DNA from: Gari tellinella
Lineage: Eukaryota > Mollusca > Bivalvia > Cardiida > Psammobiidae
Direction of reading: 5' to 3'
Assembly: GCA_922989275.2 (NCBI GenBank)
Contig: OV277861.1
Span: forward strand, 13,230,540-13,294,539
DNA: 64,000 bases
Shown here: one piece after another, positions 34,601-49,600 of the stretch
How the letters are laid out: the number at the start of each line of letters is the position of its first letter
How positions within the stretch are numbered: position 1 is the first letter of the stretch
Made by a program: the position numbers and the translations under genes
Notes under the pieces: generated by a model
Seen by the model: the letters and a program-made list of their open reading frames with translations, nothing else
What the model was told of the DNA's origin: nothing
The model's database searches: none

Positions 34601-37600
34601 TTCTTTTCTATTTTTAGGTCTATCGTGTTCGGTCCACCAGGCAACAGTAAAGGTCCTTTGCTATTCTTCTTTGTTAATCTCATGTGTTGGGGATATCCCA
34701 TGTATGTTTTTAAGGTAAGTATTCACAATGACATTTGAGTGCATATTTTTCAATATATATGTATAGTTAAACCTCTGTAAAGCCATGGTGTTATCAAAAA
34801 TACAAGAGATGTTGAATTGCTAATAATTAAAACAGATGACAATTATATATGTGTAGGCTCTTTCTGCATCTCTTTCCTTGAATGAATCAGCTACTTGTTT
34901 TTAGAAGTCTTTATGCAACTTCACTTTATGAACAATTTTTTATTACCCCATTTCCTTTTTCTAGTTTTGAAAACAGGTTACCACTTATGGGCGGTTGAAA
35001 GTAAAGCAGAATGTGCCTTGAGGCACACATTCTGCTTTACTTTCAGCCTGCTTTAAGCTACCATCTGCTAGAATATAGAATGTATTTCTAATCTTTAATA
35101 TTTTTAATTGTATAAATTGAAACTATCTTCTTCAGAGAAGGAATAAATTAGAAGCGTAAAAAGATGTATTTATAGGGTAAAGGGTTAAGAGTCACAAAAT
35201 CTGTCATTTTTTCTGTAACACATAGTTTTAAGGAGTTTCGTTTTCAGATTTACTTTATACTCAAAGCTGTGTTTATGCACAATAAATGAAGATTTATAGA
35301 GTTATCATAGTAACATACAGTAAACCCTCTCTATTATGACCACTATTTGAGATAAAATTTGCAATGTTTCATGCACATGGCTTCTTAAACTAAAGCAAGA
35401 TGAATGTAAAGCAGAAAGCTCTTTTCATCTTGCTTTAAGCTGCCACCTGTCTTAAATATCATCATTTAGTCTTAACAAAATTAGTGGTCCTAATACTAAT
35501 AGAGAGATTGTACCATATATATTTAGTATAGTTTTAAAAATGGGTTTAGTTGATAGATTGTTGAAGATCAGGTTGTGTGACTACAAACAAGCTCCACTAC
35601 AGTGTTACAGTTGTTATGTTAACCCATTACCCCATAGCTTGATTCTAGTTTTGAAAATAGGTGACTACATGTACTTAAAGCAGGTTGAAAGTAAAGCAGA
35701 ATGTGCCATAAGGCACATTCTGCTTTACTTTCAGCCTGTTTTAAGAGCTCTACCATCTGCTTGAATATTGAAAATAGTTCTTAATGTACGTTTTCATTAA
35801 CTATTTTCCTCAGTGTAAAAACAAATTTGAGGCGTTAAAAGGTGTATGTATGGGGTAATGGGTTAACCCTTTGAACCCTAGTCCCGCATATTGGCGTCCT
35901 TTGCAAACAGTGAACATGTGAATAGTACACTTGTCCTTTGCAAACAGTGAAGACCCAGATCAGAGGGCTCCTGAAGGAGCCCTCTGATCAGGGTCTTCAC
36001 TGTTTGTCATAATGCCAAACATTGACAAAAACAACCCTTAAAAGTCAGAAATGGACTAGACTAAAATGGAAACTGGAATTGTCCATTTAAAGTTTCAGGG
36101 AGGAAAGAGTTATCATGCTCTTTATTTTATTTCCAGTGCCTCCCGTATACCTGGTTTGATCTTCAAATGGTCCATATTGTCTTCTTTATGATGAATGTGT
36201 TCATGTGGTTCTGTCTGTTCCACGCCAGCACCACAGACCCCGGCTATCTGCCGCGAAACATCCCAGAGTATGACATGGCTATAAAACAGGTAGATTATGA
36301 TAAGGTACTGTTACACTAACTCGCACACAGTGGAGACCAGAGCTTACTCGCATAGCAGCACTGCTTAGTACTATCTGTGTGAATCTCTGTACAGACCTCG
36401 CAATGTTGGGTGATAATAAGATATACTTTCAGAGATCTATGTCATGATTGAAGTGAATTAAGTCAAACTTACCCATGTTTTAAAGTTAAAACATGGCATA
36501 GCCAAGTTTTAATTTGGAAAATGATTAAATTTGACTTGAGCTAGCTTGAGTTATATCCTAATTCAACTGAGGATAAAAAAAATACATGTATGTTTGACTT
36601 AAAAAAGTTTGTTTGATTTAACCAAGTTTGAGTTATGAAGGTATGACTGTACAACAAAAAGCTAGTTATACAGTAAAGTGTTACCAGGGCCCCAGATAAG
36701 CGTGAGTTAACTGAACAAATCAACATTTTCTCACTTACTTCTGCACCAAATCCTATGGTGTTACTACTCATTAGAATCGTCTCAAAGAGACGATTCTAAT
36801 GAGTAGTGACACTATAGGGTTTAATGCAGAAATGAAGAATTTATTTTTTCCCTTTATCTGGAGCTCTGGGTTAACAAAAGTTACTGTTCTGATAGTCATG
36901 GACCAGAGATACCCAACATTGCCATATCTTTGCTATAGCTGACAGGGCCACAGATAAGGGAAGTAGTTCTAAAGCTGAAATCCCTATAGCTGCACCAAAA
37001 TGTATGTTGTTACTTCTTGTTAGAATCATTTCTACAAGGATATTGTGTTGAAAAATGTAAGTGTACGCCCTCTTATCTCAAGCCTGTGGCACATGCTTAT
37101 AAATTGTTTCAGTTAGTATGAGTTCGTTCTCAGGCTTTTGAGTGGTCAGATTTGAGCATCTGCTCAAATCTGACCAATCAAAAGACTGAGAATCAACTCA
37201 AATGTAACTCAAACGCTTTATAAGCATGATTTATAGTTTCTTCTTTTATGTTACATGCAGGATAGGTTGGCTCACTTTGTCCTTACTATTCTGCAGGGTG
37301 ACACATGTTTGTCAGTATCTCCTGTGTTTTGTTTTTATTTTCAAGCTTCAGCCTAACCACTGACTCCACTATAGGATTACATTAAAACCCTTCTATTACG
37401 ACCACTCAATTGTGTTAATTAATCAGGTGCTTAAGGCAAGTATCTGCTTAACTCTTTGAACCCTAGTCCCGCATAAAGGCGTCCTTTTCAAACAGTGTGC
37501 ATTTGGATAGTACACTTGTCCTGTGCAAATAGTGAAGACCCTGATCAGGGTCTTCACTGTATGTCATATTGCAAAACATTAACAAAAACAACCCTTAAAA

Positions 37601-40600
37601 GTCAGAAATGGACTAGACTAAAATGGAAATTGGAATTGTCCATTTAAAGTTTCAGGGAGGAAAGAGTTAAAGCAAGGTGCAAGTAAAGGAGCTTTCTGTT
37701 TTACTTTCAATCTTGCTTGAAGCTGTGACCCGTCTTTTATACAATCAAATAGTCCTCTTTTTAGTGGTCGTAATAGAGAGGTTTTACTGTATTTATTTAT
37801 GTGTATCGTTACCATTGTGTGTACCGGTATTTTAGATTCTTTGAAATGTTGTAACCTCACACTTAACCCTTTTGAACCCTAGTGACACCTTCATCCCAAA
37901 ATGTGTACCAGTGAAGAGTACACTTGTCCTATACAAATCTGTATAGACTCAAATCAGAGGACTTCTACAGGTCTAAATCAGATTAGGATCTACACTTTGT
38001 GAAATTTTGCCATGTATTGTTAAAAAAGAGTTCTCTTAATAGACAAAATTAGACCTTACTTACTTTGAAACAGGAATATTCCATGTGAATTTGCAGGAGT
38101 CGATTGTTTAAGTATTACATTCAAACTGAGAAATGATGAGGATTATTGGTAATCTTGTTTTCCACCCCCTTTTCTAGAGCTCAGGGGCCCGTTCCATAAA
38201 ACTTTTTTGTGGTAAGTAATATTATAAAAGTCCTGTCTTGTGACATCTTTTTAGCTCACCTGGCACGAAGTGCCAAGGTGAGCTATTGTGATCGCCCTGT
38301 GTCCGTCGTCGTGTGTCGTCAACTTTTTCTTTAAAGATCTTCTTCTTGGAAACTACTGGGTCAATTTCATTAAAACTTCATAGGATTGTTCCTTGTTGGG
38401 TACTCTCTCAGATTTCTTGAAATATAGGTCATCCAATTGAAATTGTGGTTGCCATGGCAACCAATTGAAAAAACTTTAAAAATCTTCTAGTCAAAAACCA
38501 CAGGTCTGAATTGAAAATAATTTTACCCAAATGTGCCAATGGTGACCCTCTATCAGATTTCTTAAAATAAAGTTCCTATCTTAAAAAACATGGCCGCCAG
38601 TGGGTGGGGCACATTTTCTTTATATGGCTATATAGTGAAAACTTTAAAATTCTTCTTGTCTGAAACTGCTGATCCAATTTGAAAATAATTTCACAGAAAT
38701 GATCCATTGGTGACCCTCTACCAGATTTCTTAATATAATTTTGATATCTTTAAAAACATGGCCGCCAGTGGGTGGGGCACGTTTTCCTTATGATACTGTA
38801 TAGTAAAAACTTTAAAAATCTTCTTCTGTGAAACTGCTGGTCCAAATTGAAAATAATTGTACACAAATGATCCATGGGTGACTCTCTACCAGATTTCTTA
38901 AAATGATTTTGATATCTTAAAAAACATGGCCGCCAGTGGGTGGGGCACGTTTTCCTTACGATACTTTAAAAATCTTCTTCTGTGAAACTACTGGTCCAAA
39001 TTGCAAATAATTTCACACAAATGATCCATGGGTGACCCTCTACCAGATTTCTTAAAATAATTTTGATATCTTAAAAATCATGGCCGCCAGTGGGTGGGGC
39101 AAGTTTTCCTTATATTTCTGTATAGACATTTTTCAAAAATCTTTTTCTCTGAAACTATTGGTCTGATTTAAGAATATTTTTAAAAAAGTAATGATGGGTG
39201 ACCCTTTGCCAGTTTTCTTCAAAGAATCTTCCTAGCTCAAACAACATGGCTGCCTGTGGGTGGGGGTTAATTTACCGGTGATGGCTTATAGTGGAATTTT
39301 ATCATTACTGGTCCATTACCATGACCGTAAACATGGGTAACAGGTGAGCGATTTAGGGCCGCATGCGGCTCTTGTTGAAATCGTCTTGAAAAGACGATTC
39401 CAAAGAGATGTCACAAGACAGGATTTTATAGTGAAATCAGAAATTAAATGTATTCTATAGTTTTGACTTACCACAGTTTATGTTGTACAAAGTTCTATGA
39501 AACAGGCCCCTGTTGTTTTGTCTGCAGTCTACTGTATATTTCATTGTATTTTTGTAGCCTAAGAGACAGGTAATCTCAAGTGGGTCTCTGGGTATATGTC
39601 TGGGGTACAACCTGCTTCAGTTGGGATAGTTTTGGTTCACCATAAACACCAATATACTTTGTACCACAGTATACTTTTCAGTTGGTTTTAAGTTTGAGGG
39701 TTGGTGATTTTAGTCAATTTGAAGGTGGAAATGTTTTAAATCCAGGAATTAAATGTAATCTAGGTGTTCTACTGTGTTGTGTGATCATGCAGTAGAAAGT
39801 GTCAATTGAATTTTAGTTGTGGCAAATAATCATCTGTGTCAGTTTTGCCTTGACATTACAAAATACCAACAGTGAGAATAAGGCGTTGTGCTTCTGTTTG
39901 TAACCGTATCACAACTTTTTCATGTAAAGGCTATTTCATTGCTTTACTTTCAAACTGTGTTAACTCTTTCCTCCCTAAAACTTTAAATGGACAATTCCAG
40001 TTTCCATTATAGTCTAGTCCATTTCTGACTTTTAAGGGTTGTTTTTGTCAATGTTTGGCATTATGACAAACAGTGAAGACCCTGATCAGAGGGCTCCTTT
40101 CGGAGCCCTCTGATCTGGGTCTTCACTTTTTGCATAGGACAAGTGTACAATTCACATGTACACTGTTTAAAAAGGACGCCTATATGCGGGACTAGGGTTC
40201 AAAGGGTTAAGTGGTCATCTGTCTTTTAAACTAGAAGCAGGCTATGGGGTTAAGGGTTAACATGTTAAATATAGACATATTTCTTTCCTTGAAATTCCAT
40301 AACTGAAGCTCCCATAAGTTGAATATACCTGTTTTTCAAAGTTTAAAAGTTGGTGAGTCATACTTTAACTTTGAAAAATTCAGGAAGTTTGACTTAATAA
40401 AAGTTCAAAGTTACTGAGGTTTGACAGTATGTTGGCCAGTTGATCAGTCAACAGAATTGTTAAATTTGGGAAGTTGACAAACACACCACTTTGCAAACTT
40501 CCACCATTTACAGTGGAGAATCTGTTATTCTTTCCCAATAAACGCGTTTACGCTAAAACTATTATTTGCAGTGCAAACAGTTTGGAGCCAGATCAGACGC

Positions 40601-43600
40601 CGGGTAACCCGGCGTCTGATCAGGCTCCAAACTGTTTGCCACCAAGATAAACATGAATTATCAGAATTGTCCAAAAGTTGTATTTTTCTACGTTTTAGTG
40701 ATTTGCGTTTGCGTACGTTTGCATTTAAACGGGAAAGAATAACAGATTCTCCACTGTATATCCTGCCTGATTTGTATACCTTAAGTTGAACCTTGTATAT
40801 TTCCTAAGGACATGATTAGTATAGTGTGGTTGTTCTGTATACTGGGATACTGTGGGAAATCATGTGATTTAATCAAATGTAGCCTTTGTTCAGTCCTCAT
40901 TGAATGGAGAAAAACAAATGAAACACTCCATTACTCCATAGATACACATTTTTGTGCCTTTAATTCATTCCCCCACTGAAGAAAATGGTTCCAATTTAGA
41001 CATTTATGACTAATGAAAACGTATCATAAGAAATTTTTTGTATATACTAACAGATGTTTGCTTAAAGCAGGCTGAAAGTAAAGCAGATTGCACCTAAAGG
41101 CACATTCTGCTTTACTTTCAACCTGCTTTTAAAGGTTGCATATCCTCATTACTAGAAACAGGCTATGGGCTAATGGGTTTAGTCTGTCAAACCTGTGTTA
41201 TGCAACAACTCTGTGAAGTAACATTGAAGTCTTAAAAAAAGCAAGTGAAAGCTTGGAGAAGGACAAACGTTTCTTTTTACTATGATTTCTTTAAATAAAC
41301 ATAGCTTTAATTTTGCTTCTTGACATATTTTCAGTTTAAAGCTTGGTTGCAGCCCTTTGAAGTTTTTTTATTATTATTATATACATGTAGAAGCTAAGCT
41401 GGAAACTAAAAGACTTTAAAGTTTTAACCCTTTCCTCAATAGTCATCAGTTCAGACCAGCTGGATCGAATATAGCATATACATGTAACTGTTTTCTCACA
41501 TAACTTCCCATTTTCAATAGCGACTAACCATTACGAATATCCTTGTCTTGAACATGTTGATCACTTTGATGACGGCACTCAATTCCAAGAATAGACTATT
41601 GCTTAAAATACCATAAATTTGTTGGTTATGTGAGAAAAAGAATCTGTCACTGGTTGATCTTTTAGACAATCTGATCTCAACCTCGTCTTGAATAGAAAAG
41701 TTTCTAAACTTGCCAAGGCTTGCTTAATAACACATCGGCTGAATGGGACGTAAAACATCATTCATTCATTCATTTATTCATTCTTAATAACATTTCAATT
41801 CTAGACTTGGTTGAGATCAGTTTGTCTCAAAGATTGGCTCATGACAGATCCTATAATTATGTTGTACTGTGATAAGGCAGATGGCTGCCTATGGCAAGAT
41901 TAATGTAAAACAGAAAACTCCTACATGTAAGGCAGCTTTCTGCTTGATTTTCATCTTGCTTTTAGCCCATAGCCTGTTTCTAGTATTGAAAATAGGTTGC
42001 CACTTAAAGCAGGTTGAAAGTAAAGCAGAATGAGCCTTAAGGTGCATTCTACTTTACTTTTAACCTGCTTTAAGCTACCATTTTCTAGAATATTGAAAAA
42101 AGTTAATATCATACGTTTTCAAAACTGTATACATGTAAACTGTTTTCCTCAGTCAAGAAATAAATTAAATGTGTAAAAAAGTGTATTTATGGGGTAATGG
42201 GTTAAGCTGCCACTAGAATTTACCACTGTCATTGATTTTTCATTTGATTGCATACCAGTATACCAAGACGGGGTTGCTGCATTCTAAAGCTCTTTAGTGG
42301 ATATGTTAACCTTTAAAGTACAAGAACAGGTTATATACATTATTTGCAAACATGTAGACCCAGTTTTGCTGACTCATGAAGGAGTCCACTGATCAGGTCT
42401 GCAATTTTTGTGAAACTTAAAAATATTCTGTGACCAAACCCCTCAAGAACCAATGTTTACTGGTCATTTATTAGAAAGCAGATTGGTCTATGTAATTTTG
42501 AGGGATTGGTTAATGGGAATATTGTGGCATATTTTGCATGGCTTTTTAAAATGACGGATAAAGATTGGATAATCCGCAAAAGTTCAGTGGCATTTAAGGC
42601 TTGTTCAGGTACCCTTTGTCTGTCCACTAACACCTAACACTAGGTAACTCTTATGGGTTATTACGTTCCCTTGTGAATCATTTTAGTGACTTAAACATGA
42701 AGTGGTATACTTGGAATTCTGGGTAGTTCAATAAATGCTTGTCTAAACTAGCAAACAGTGCATGGGTTAAGGTGTGTTGATATGTCAATATGTATAATTC
42801 AGATGACAGATGTTCATAGCGGCAGTGATAATTTTAGAAAGGAGATGAATAAGTCCTCGGGATGCACATTCTGTTAAACAATGAGTCCTTGAGACAAACA
42901 TTAAGTCCTTGAGGTGTAAAATTAACCCAATATCCTATAACTTATTTCTAGTTTTGAAGACGGGTGACAACTTAAAGCAGGTTTAAAGTAAAGCAGAATG
43001 TGCCTTAAGGCACATTCTGCATTACTTTCAACCTGCTTTAAGCTACTATTTGCTTATGAGTAATAGGTTAATAAAAGCCAGAAAAGCCTTTGGCCCGTGG
43101 GACTCGCAACTTTTTAGATAATGAGCTCCTGGCAAATTAACCCATTAAGCCATACTGACTCATTTTGACTCATTGCGCAATAGCCTCATACTAACTCATT
43201 TTGACGCACTTTAATCAACTACCCTCTATTGAGACAAGCATTGATAATTGTTTATCACTTATGAGTTAATGGGTTAAATGAGTATAGGACTCGGGATGCA
43301 CTGGTAAAATTATCACTGTAGTGGGCAGAGTTATATATGAATATTCAGTGATATTAAGGGTAAGATACTTTAGGAATCATACTGAAACAGGTTTTGCTTC
43401 AGCAGTTTGCTGTAATCATCAGAGTATTGCATTATAACCCATTACCCCATAGCTTGTTTCTAGTTTTGAAGATAGGTGACTACTTAAAACAGGTTGAAAG
43501 TAAAGCAGAATGCACCTTAAGGCACATTCTGCTTTACTTTCAGCCTGTTTTAAGCTACCATCTACTAGGATATAAAAATAAAATTATGCTAAATAGTCAT

Positions 43601-46600
43601 GACTGTGTAATTTTGAACGGTTTTTGTCGGTGGAGGAATAAATTAGAGGAGTAAAAAGGCATATTTATGGGGGAATGGGTTAAAGCTCAACAGTTAACTT
43701 GTGTAACTACAATAACATAATACAAACATTAAACTTAAATTGTTGTGTTCATGAATCCTAATATTAGTATGATTATTTTCTATACCAGGTTGCCCATTTT
43801 GATGAGTGGAAGCAAGGTGATAACCCGCTCAGTCGACTGTGTCATACGTGTCGGACAGTTAAACCTATACGCTCCAAACACTGTAAGATCTGCAACCGCT
43901 GTGTGAAAGTGTTCGATCATCATTGTCCCTACATCTATAACTGTGTCGGTGTTAATAACAGGTAAGGAAGAATTTAACACATTTATCTGTTCATACTGCA
44001 ACACCCTCATATGAGTATTACGTGCTCTTGTATACAGCAAAGTCTGTATTAGCCCATTTTATGCGGGATACACTTTTAGGTGTACCTCTAGGCAAACAGT
44101 TTTGATCTCAGATCAGGCCCCACATTGTGGGGCCTGATCTGAGATCAAAACTGTTTGCAGCTAAGTCAATATTATATCAGAAACTTCTAAAATCTTTAGT
44201 AAATATTTGAGTTATATCCGCTGCAGACGACATTTTAAAATGGCTGCCAAATATTACCCAGCATACAATGGGTTAAGCGACCATTCTATGGAGAAGAGTG
44301 CAATTCTATAAAGACTGGTAGTTGCATAATGAAGGACAAAAGTAATGCAGAAAGCTGTTAACCCATTACCCCATAAAAAGGTTTTTGTAAGCCTTTAACT
44401 TACTCTTCTATCAGAAGAAAATAGTTCCAGTTTATGTTGTTATAAATATGCACCATTAGAAGTTTTTTCTATAACCTAATACATAATAGCTGAAAGCAGG
44501 CTGAAAATAAAGCAGAATGTGCCTCAAGGCACATTCTGCTTTATTTTCAACCGGCTTTAGGTAATCAATAATTTAGGTCTTCAAAACTAGAAGCAGGCTA
44601 TCGGTAAAAGGGTTTTTCTGCATTATTTGTGTCCTTCATTTAGGAGCCAGTTGTCTTGAAGAGTGTCCATTGATCTTTTAATTGGTTGCTTAATAGAGGT
44701 TTTATTACAAGCATTTTTAAAACAAGAACAAAAAAGGAATTTGATCAATAAGCCAAGCCTTGAGGTGAACATTAGATTTTGTGACATTCTTTGAATATTA
44801 GGTGACCTGCAAACCTTGTCGACCTAACTAACAACTTATTTAAATGTGAAAGTATTGGTGTTAGTATCTGAAGACAACCAAAGTAGTGTTTATATCTGAT
44901 TCCTGCACAATAAGTCTCAATATATTTTGTTTTACGTCTCTATTCTCACTTGAAGGTTTAAGTTTCTATAACCTCTTTCTTCCTACAGTTTTAAGTTGTG
45001 TTTTAGGTGTTGGTGCATGAAATTAGAATGTTGCCTTGTTTTTCTTCATTTTGGAGTTTTTTTGTTGTTTGTTTAGACAGATAGCTAAAAAAAATATAAA
45101 GGAGTTAAGATATGAAAATTCTGTTTTAATCTCATATTTGCAGGACTCTAGTAGATATAGCTTGAAAATTCCAATCTATGTAAAATAGTTTGCAATGAAT
45201 TTAGGTCAATATAGTTGTCTGTTTTCGTTATTTACATCTAGTACCTGTCATTTGTGCATTTGCTAAAAGTGGCATATACTATGCCAGTTTGGCACTCTTG
45301 AAATTAGCTGCTTTAAGAAAAGATTCCTATATATAGCTCTTATTCAAATTCAATGCAGGATAGCATTATGAAAACAGCATTTCTTTAAGGAATAGATACA
45401 GGCATGAAAAAGGGTATTTCTTAGAAGGAAAGAGCTATTGTGCCTGTAATTGTTAGAAATGTGTATTTTGTGACAACCTAGCACTCTTGTGTATATGCAA
45501 CCCACCTATACCTGCTACTATATATATACATTTGTATAAATGAAGAAGGAACTCGATGCTGGAAATAAATATCGGAAAAAGACGTTATGAAAAATCAGCC
45601 GCCGCGGCCGGGAATCGAACCACGGGTCTATGGATTGCCGGTCCAGCATGCTAACCACTACACCACAGCGTCATTAACGTCATGAGAAGTCAGCTGGCCG
45701 CTGTGGTGTAGTGGTTAGCATGCTGGACCGGCAATCCAGAGACCCGTGGTTTGATTCCCGGCCGCGGCGGCTGATTTTTCATAACGTCTTTTTCCGATAT
45801 ACATTTGTATATATGTCAAATCTCGGGAAACCAATTTGTAACCTTAGAAAACTCCTCTGTGCTTTGGAGAAAGATGCATGCCATGTGCTAGCTGTTTGGT
45901 GGATGGGTTAAAACTATATTGATGTCTCCCTCTCGTCTTGGCTTGTAAACACCAGGGAGTTGAGTCTGAGATCTTTCTCAAGCATTTGATTGGTCAGATT
46001 TGAGCCTAGGCTCAAATCTGACCAATCAAATGCTTGAGAATGACTTCGGACTCAACTCAAAAGCTTTACCTTGGAGCCTGAACTCCTCAAAGTTTCTTGG
46101 TCTCCATTTAGGTTATATTTATGGAATAATATTATATTGGATGAAACTATTTCTAGGAGTGAGTTAACCAAAGATTTTATATTTTCTGGCAACAGTAAAC
46201 CCTGTGTAGTAACTGCTTATTAGACATTTCTTTCAGATGGTTCTAATGAGAAATCACACCATAGGGTTTAATGAAGACATTAAGATTTATATATTTGAAA
46301 TACATGTATTCACCATATCCGGTTCTAAATTTAGGAAACAAAAAATTGTAATATTTCATGTTTTTTATTTGTACTTTGAAAACAACTCTGTCAACTCCTG
46401 CACATATATGCCATAAATAACTATATGCCATAAATAACTACGCATTGATGGTTTTGAATACAGATTAAAGCTGCATGCAATATGGAAGTAAAGCAGAAAA
46501 CTGGTAGAGGAACTTTCTACATTACCTACTTAGGCTACATATTGCTTTAGCAGTCACTGCCTTAAAACTAATTGGATATAGGTGATTCAAATAATCAGAT

Positions 46601-49600
46601 CACTGGACTTTGTCAAAATCTGAATTTCTTTCGCATCATATCAACAATAAGATTTCTGCAATTTGAAAAAAACATGAAGTGAGTAGAATTTCTAAACAGT
46701 TCCCTTGCCTTGGTAAATTTCTCAAAATGGGACCATGGAGTTTGAAGGAATGAAGTATACTGCCACATGTAAACTGGATACACATATATATAATAACAGT
46801 CAAATTGGTGCTTAACCCTTTCCCACATAGAAGTGTCTTTTAGCGCATTCAGTTTATTCCTCCACTGAAGGAAATAGTTCCATTTTATACATTCATGAAA
46901 ATGTATTGTAAGAAATATATTCGTTATTCTAGCAGGTGGTAGCTTAAAGCAGGCTGAAAGTATAGCAGAATGCGCCTTAAGGCGCATTCTGCTTTACTTT
47001 CAACCTGCTTTAAGTAGTCGCCAAATTTCAAAACTAGAAACAGGCTATGGGGTAAAGGGTTAAGTAACCAGGCCCCATGCTGAGTCAGAGCACATTCTAA
47101 AGCTTTTGATTGGTCCGATTTAGGCGTGGTGCTTAAATCTGACCAATCTGAATTAAAAGCTTGAGAATTGTATCAGACTCAATTCAATGCATAAAGACAA
47201 CTCAAAAAGTCATCTTGACGTTAAGGAGTAACCCGATAAAGGCTGTTTTATCATCTTTTAATTGGCTGCATAGCACAAATTTTGTTGTTTAGCGGCAGTG
47301 AACTGTAGACATCCATCAGTTGTATATACAATAGAATTATGAGTTTTATATTAAAAAAATGCAAAGAAGCATCATGCCTTGCCTACTTGACATAATATTA
47401 TTAATGCACAGATTCTATGAAGAATATAAAAGTGTAGTTCTGTAATAACTAATTGCTTTGACAGCCTTGCCTAATTATCTTTTGGGTAATTTTCAAATGT
47501 TCCTCCATGGCCAAATTTTTTACAACCTATTTCCAATTGTATTTAACCCATTACTCCATAGATACACATTTTAAGACCATTAGTTTACTCCTCCACTGAA
47601 GAAAATAGTTCCACTTATTAAAGTCATGAATATTTACCATAAGAAGTAGTTTCTATATCCTAGTAGATAGTTACTTAAAGCAGGCTGAAAGTAAAGCAGG
47701 ATACACCTTAAGGTGTATTCTGCTTTACTTTCAGCCTGCTTTAAGTGGTCACCATTCTTCAAAACTAGAAACAGGCTATGGAGTAACAGGTTAAAGGCGT
47801 AAGGCAGGTGGTTGCTTATAGCAATATGAAAGTAAAGCAGAAAGCTACAACCTGTGTTGTGGAACCATCAATGAATATTCTTTTGTGGTACTTATGCAGG
47901 GCTCCAGATAAGGGGAGTATTTCAAAAACTAAAATATTTATTTCTGCTTTAAACCCTATGGTGTCACTACTCATTAGAATTGTCTCGAAGAGATGATTCT
48001 AATGAGTAGTAACACCATAGGATTTGGTGCTAAAATGAGTGAGAAAATGTTGAATTTGTTCAATTTACTCCCTCTTATCTAGAGCCCTGCTTATGTTGTA
48101 GTGAAGGTAAGTGATGTTCTAAGGCACTCTTGTGGAGGAACAGGTGATTGAATTGTTTTAGATATAAACTTCTTATTGATGGGGTATCTGTTAAATTTGA
48201 CAGTCAGATTGACAAGTTAGGATCCCAGCCATACTCTTTTAAAACCTTCACTTGTATAGACCTGAATTCACGATCATATACTTGAGCATGAGTCGCAAGA
48301 GTAATATCCAAGAATAACTTCTTAGCCATTGGTTTGGCTCTTAGCCTCTCCCAGAATGACATTCTCAAAGGCCTATATCTTAAGAATAATCTCTAATCTG
48401 TTTGTTTGGCTGCCAGCTTCTGCTATTCTGGTAGAAGCTGGGATCCAGACCAAAGGGTTAGAGATTACTCTTGAAAATTAAGCCCTAATTCTTTTGGAAC
48501 AGCTGCTAGAATCACACATTCATAGGCATTTATCTCAGGAATAAACTCTTATCCTTTGATCTGCATACCAGCTTCTGCAAGAGTTGCAAAAGCTTGTGAC
48601 CAGACCAAAAGGTTTAGAGATTTCTTTTTAAACTTAGACCTAAGAATGGGGTTGTGAAATCAAGTCCAGGCTCCAAGGTTATACAGCCTTTGAGTTGAGT
48701 CTGTGTTTGTTCTCAAGCATTTGATTGGTCAGATTTGAGCCTAGGCTAAGTCTGACCAATCATATGCTTGAGAAGGACTTCAGACTCGACTCAAAAGCTT
48801 TATAACCTTGAACCCTGATGTTGTTTGCTTTCTTGGACTATTACATTTTCCATCTTTGTCATTTTTGTCAAACAATGAATGAGTGTTGTCTTCTCATGAT
48901 GTAATCTTCTAAAATTTGAAGAATAATTCTTCCCTCTGATTGCAGTAATATGAACTGTGTAGTCTTTCTCATTCTAGCTGCTCTACTTTCAGCCTGATAT
49001 TTGTCCAAATTGTTTGCCAAGCTTTCAAAAACTTATTTCTCTCATGTTTCCTCCCTAGTTTGTTTCTAGTTTTGAAGACAGGTGAACAACTTAAAGCAGG
49101 TTGAAAGTAAATCACATTCTGCTTTAAGCTGCCATCTGCTTGGGTATACAAAACAATCTTTTGTTGCATAGTGATGACTAAATGGAGAATTACTAATTAA
49201 GGGAGGTGTAAAAAGGCATATTTATGGGGTAATGGGTTAAACAGTATGATGGATGGAGAGTTGGAGACCTAATGAATTTAGTTATTGAAATTCTCCCTGT
49301 ATTTTGAGCTATGACTGACTGCTTGAAGACAAGATCATTCTATGTATTGTATATTTCCTGCTTCACATGAATGTTAACGCAATGTTTGTGATGTCATTGT
49401 TTGCTACACTTCCTCCCCTCCCACATTAAAGAACATGAAAGAAATAAATGAAACATATTGATGAATGACTCTTAAGAGAAGTATAAGATGTCAAGATTGC
49501 AAGTGACTGCTTAAATCCAGATAAAAGTAATGCAGACAATTTTGAGGGAACTGTTTGCATTAATGTTAATCAGCATTAAATAATAACCCAAAATATATTT

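Noticed and set aside
45595..45775. Two functional tRNA genes facing each other
   Set aside because: The acceptor stem has a mismatch, the anticodon loop lacks the usual T before the anticodon, and the pair sits in a transposon-like palindrome with flanking repeats.
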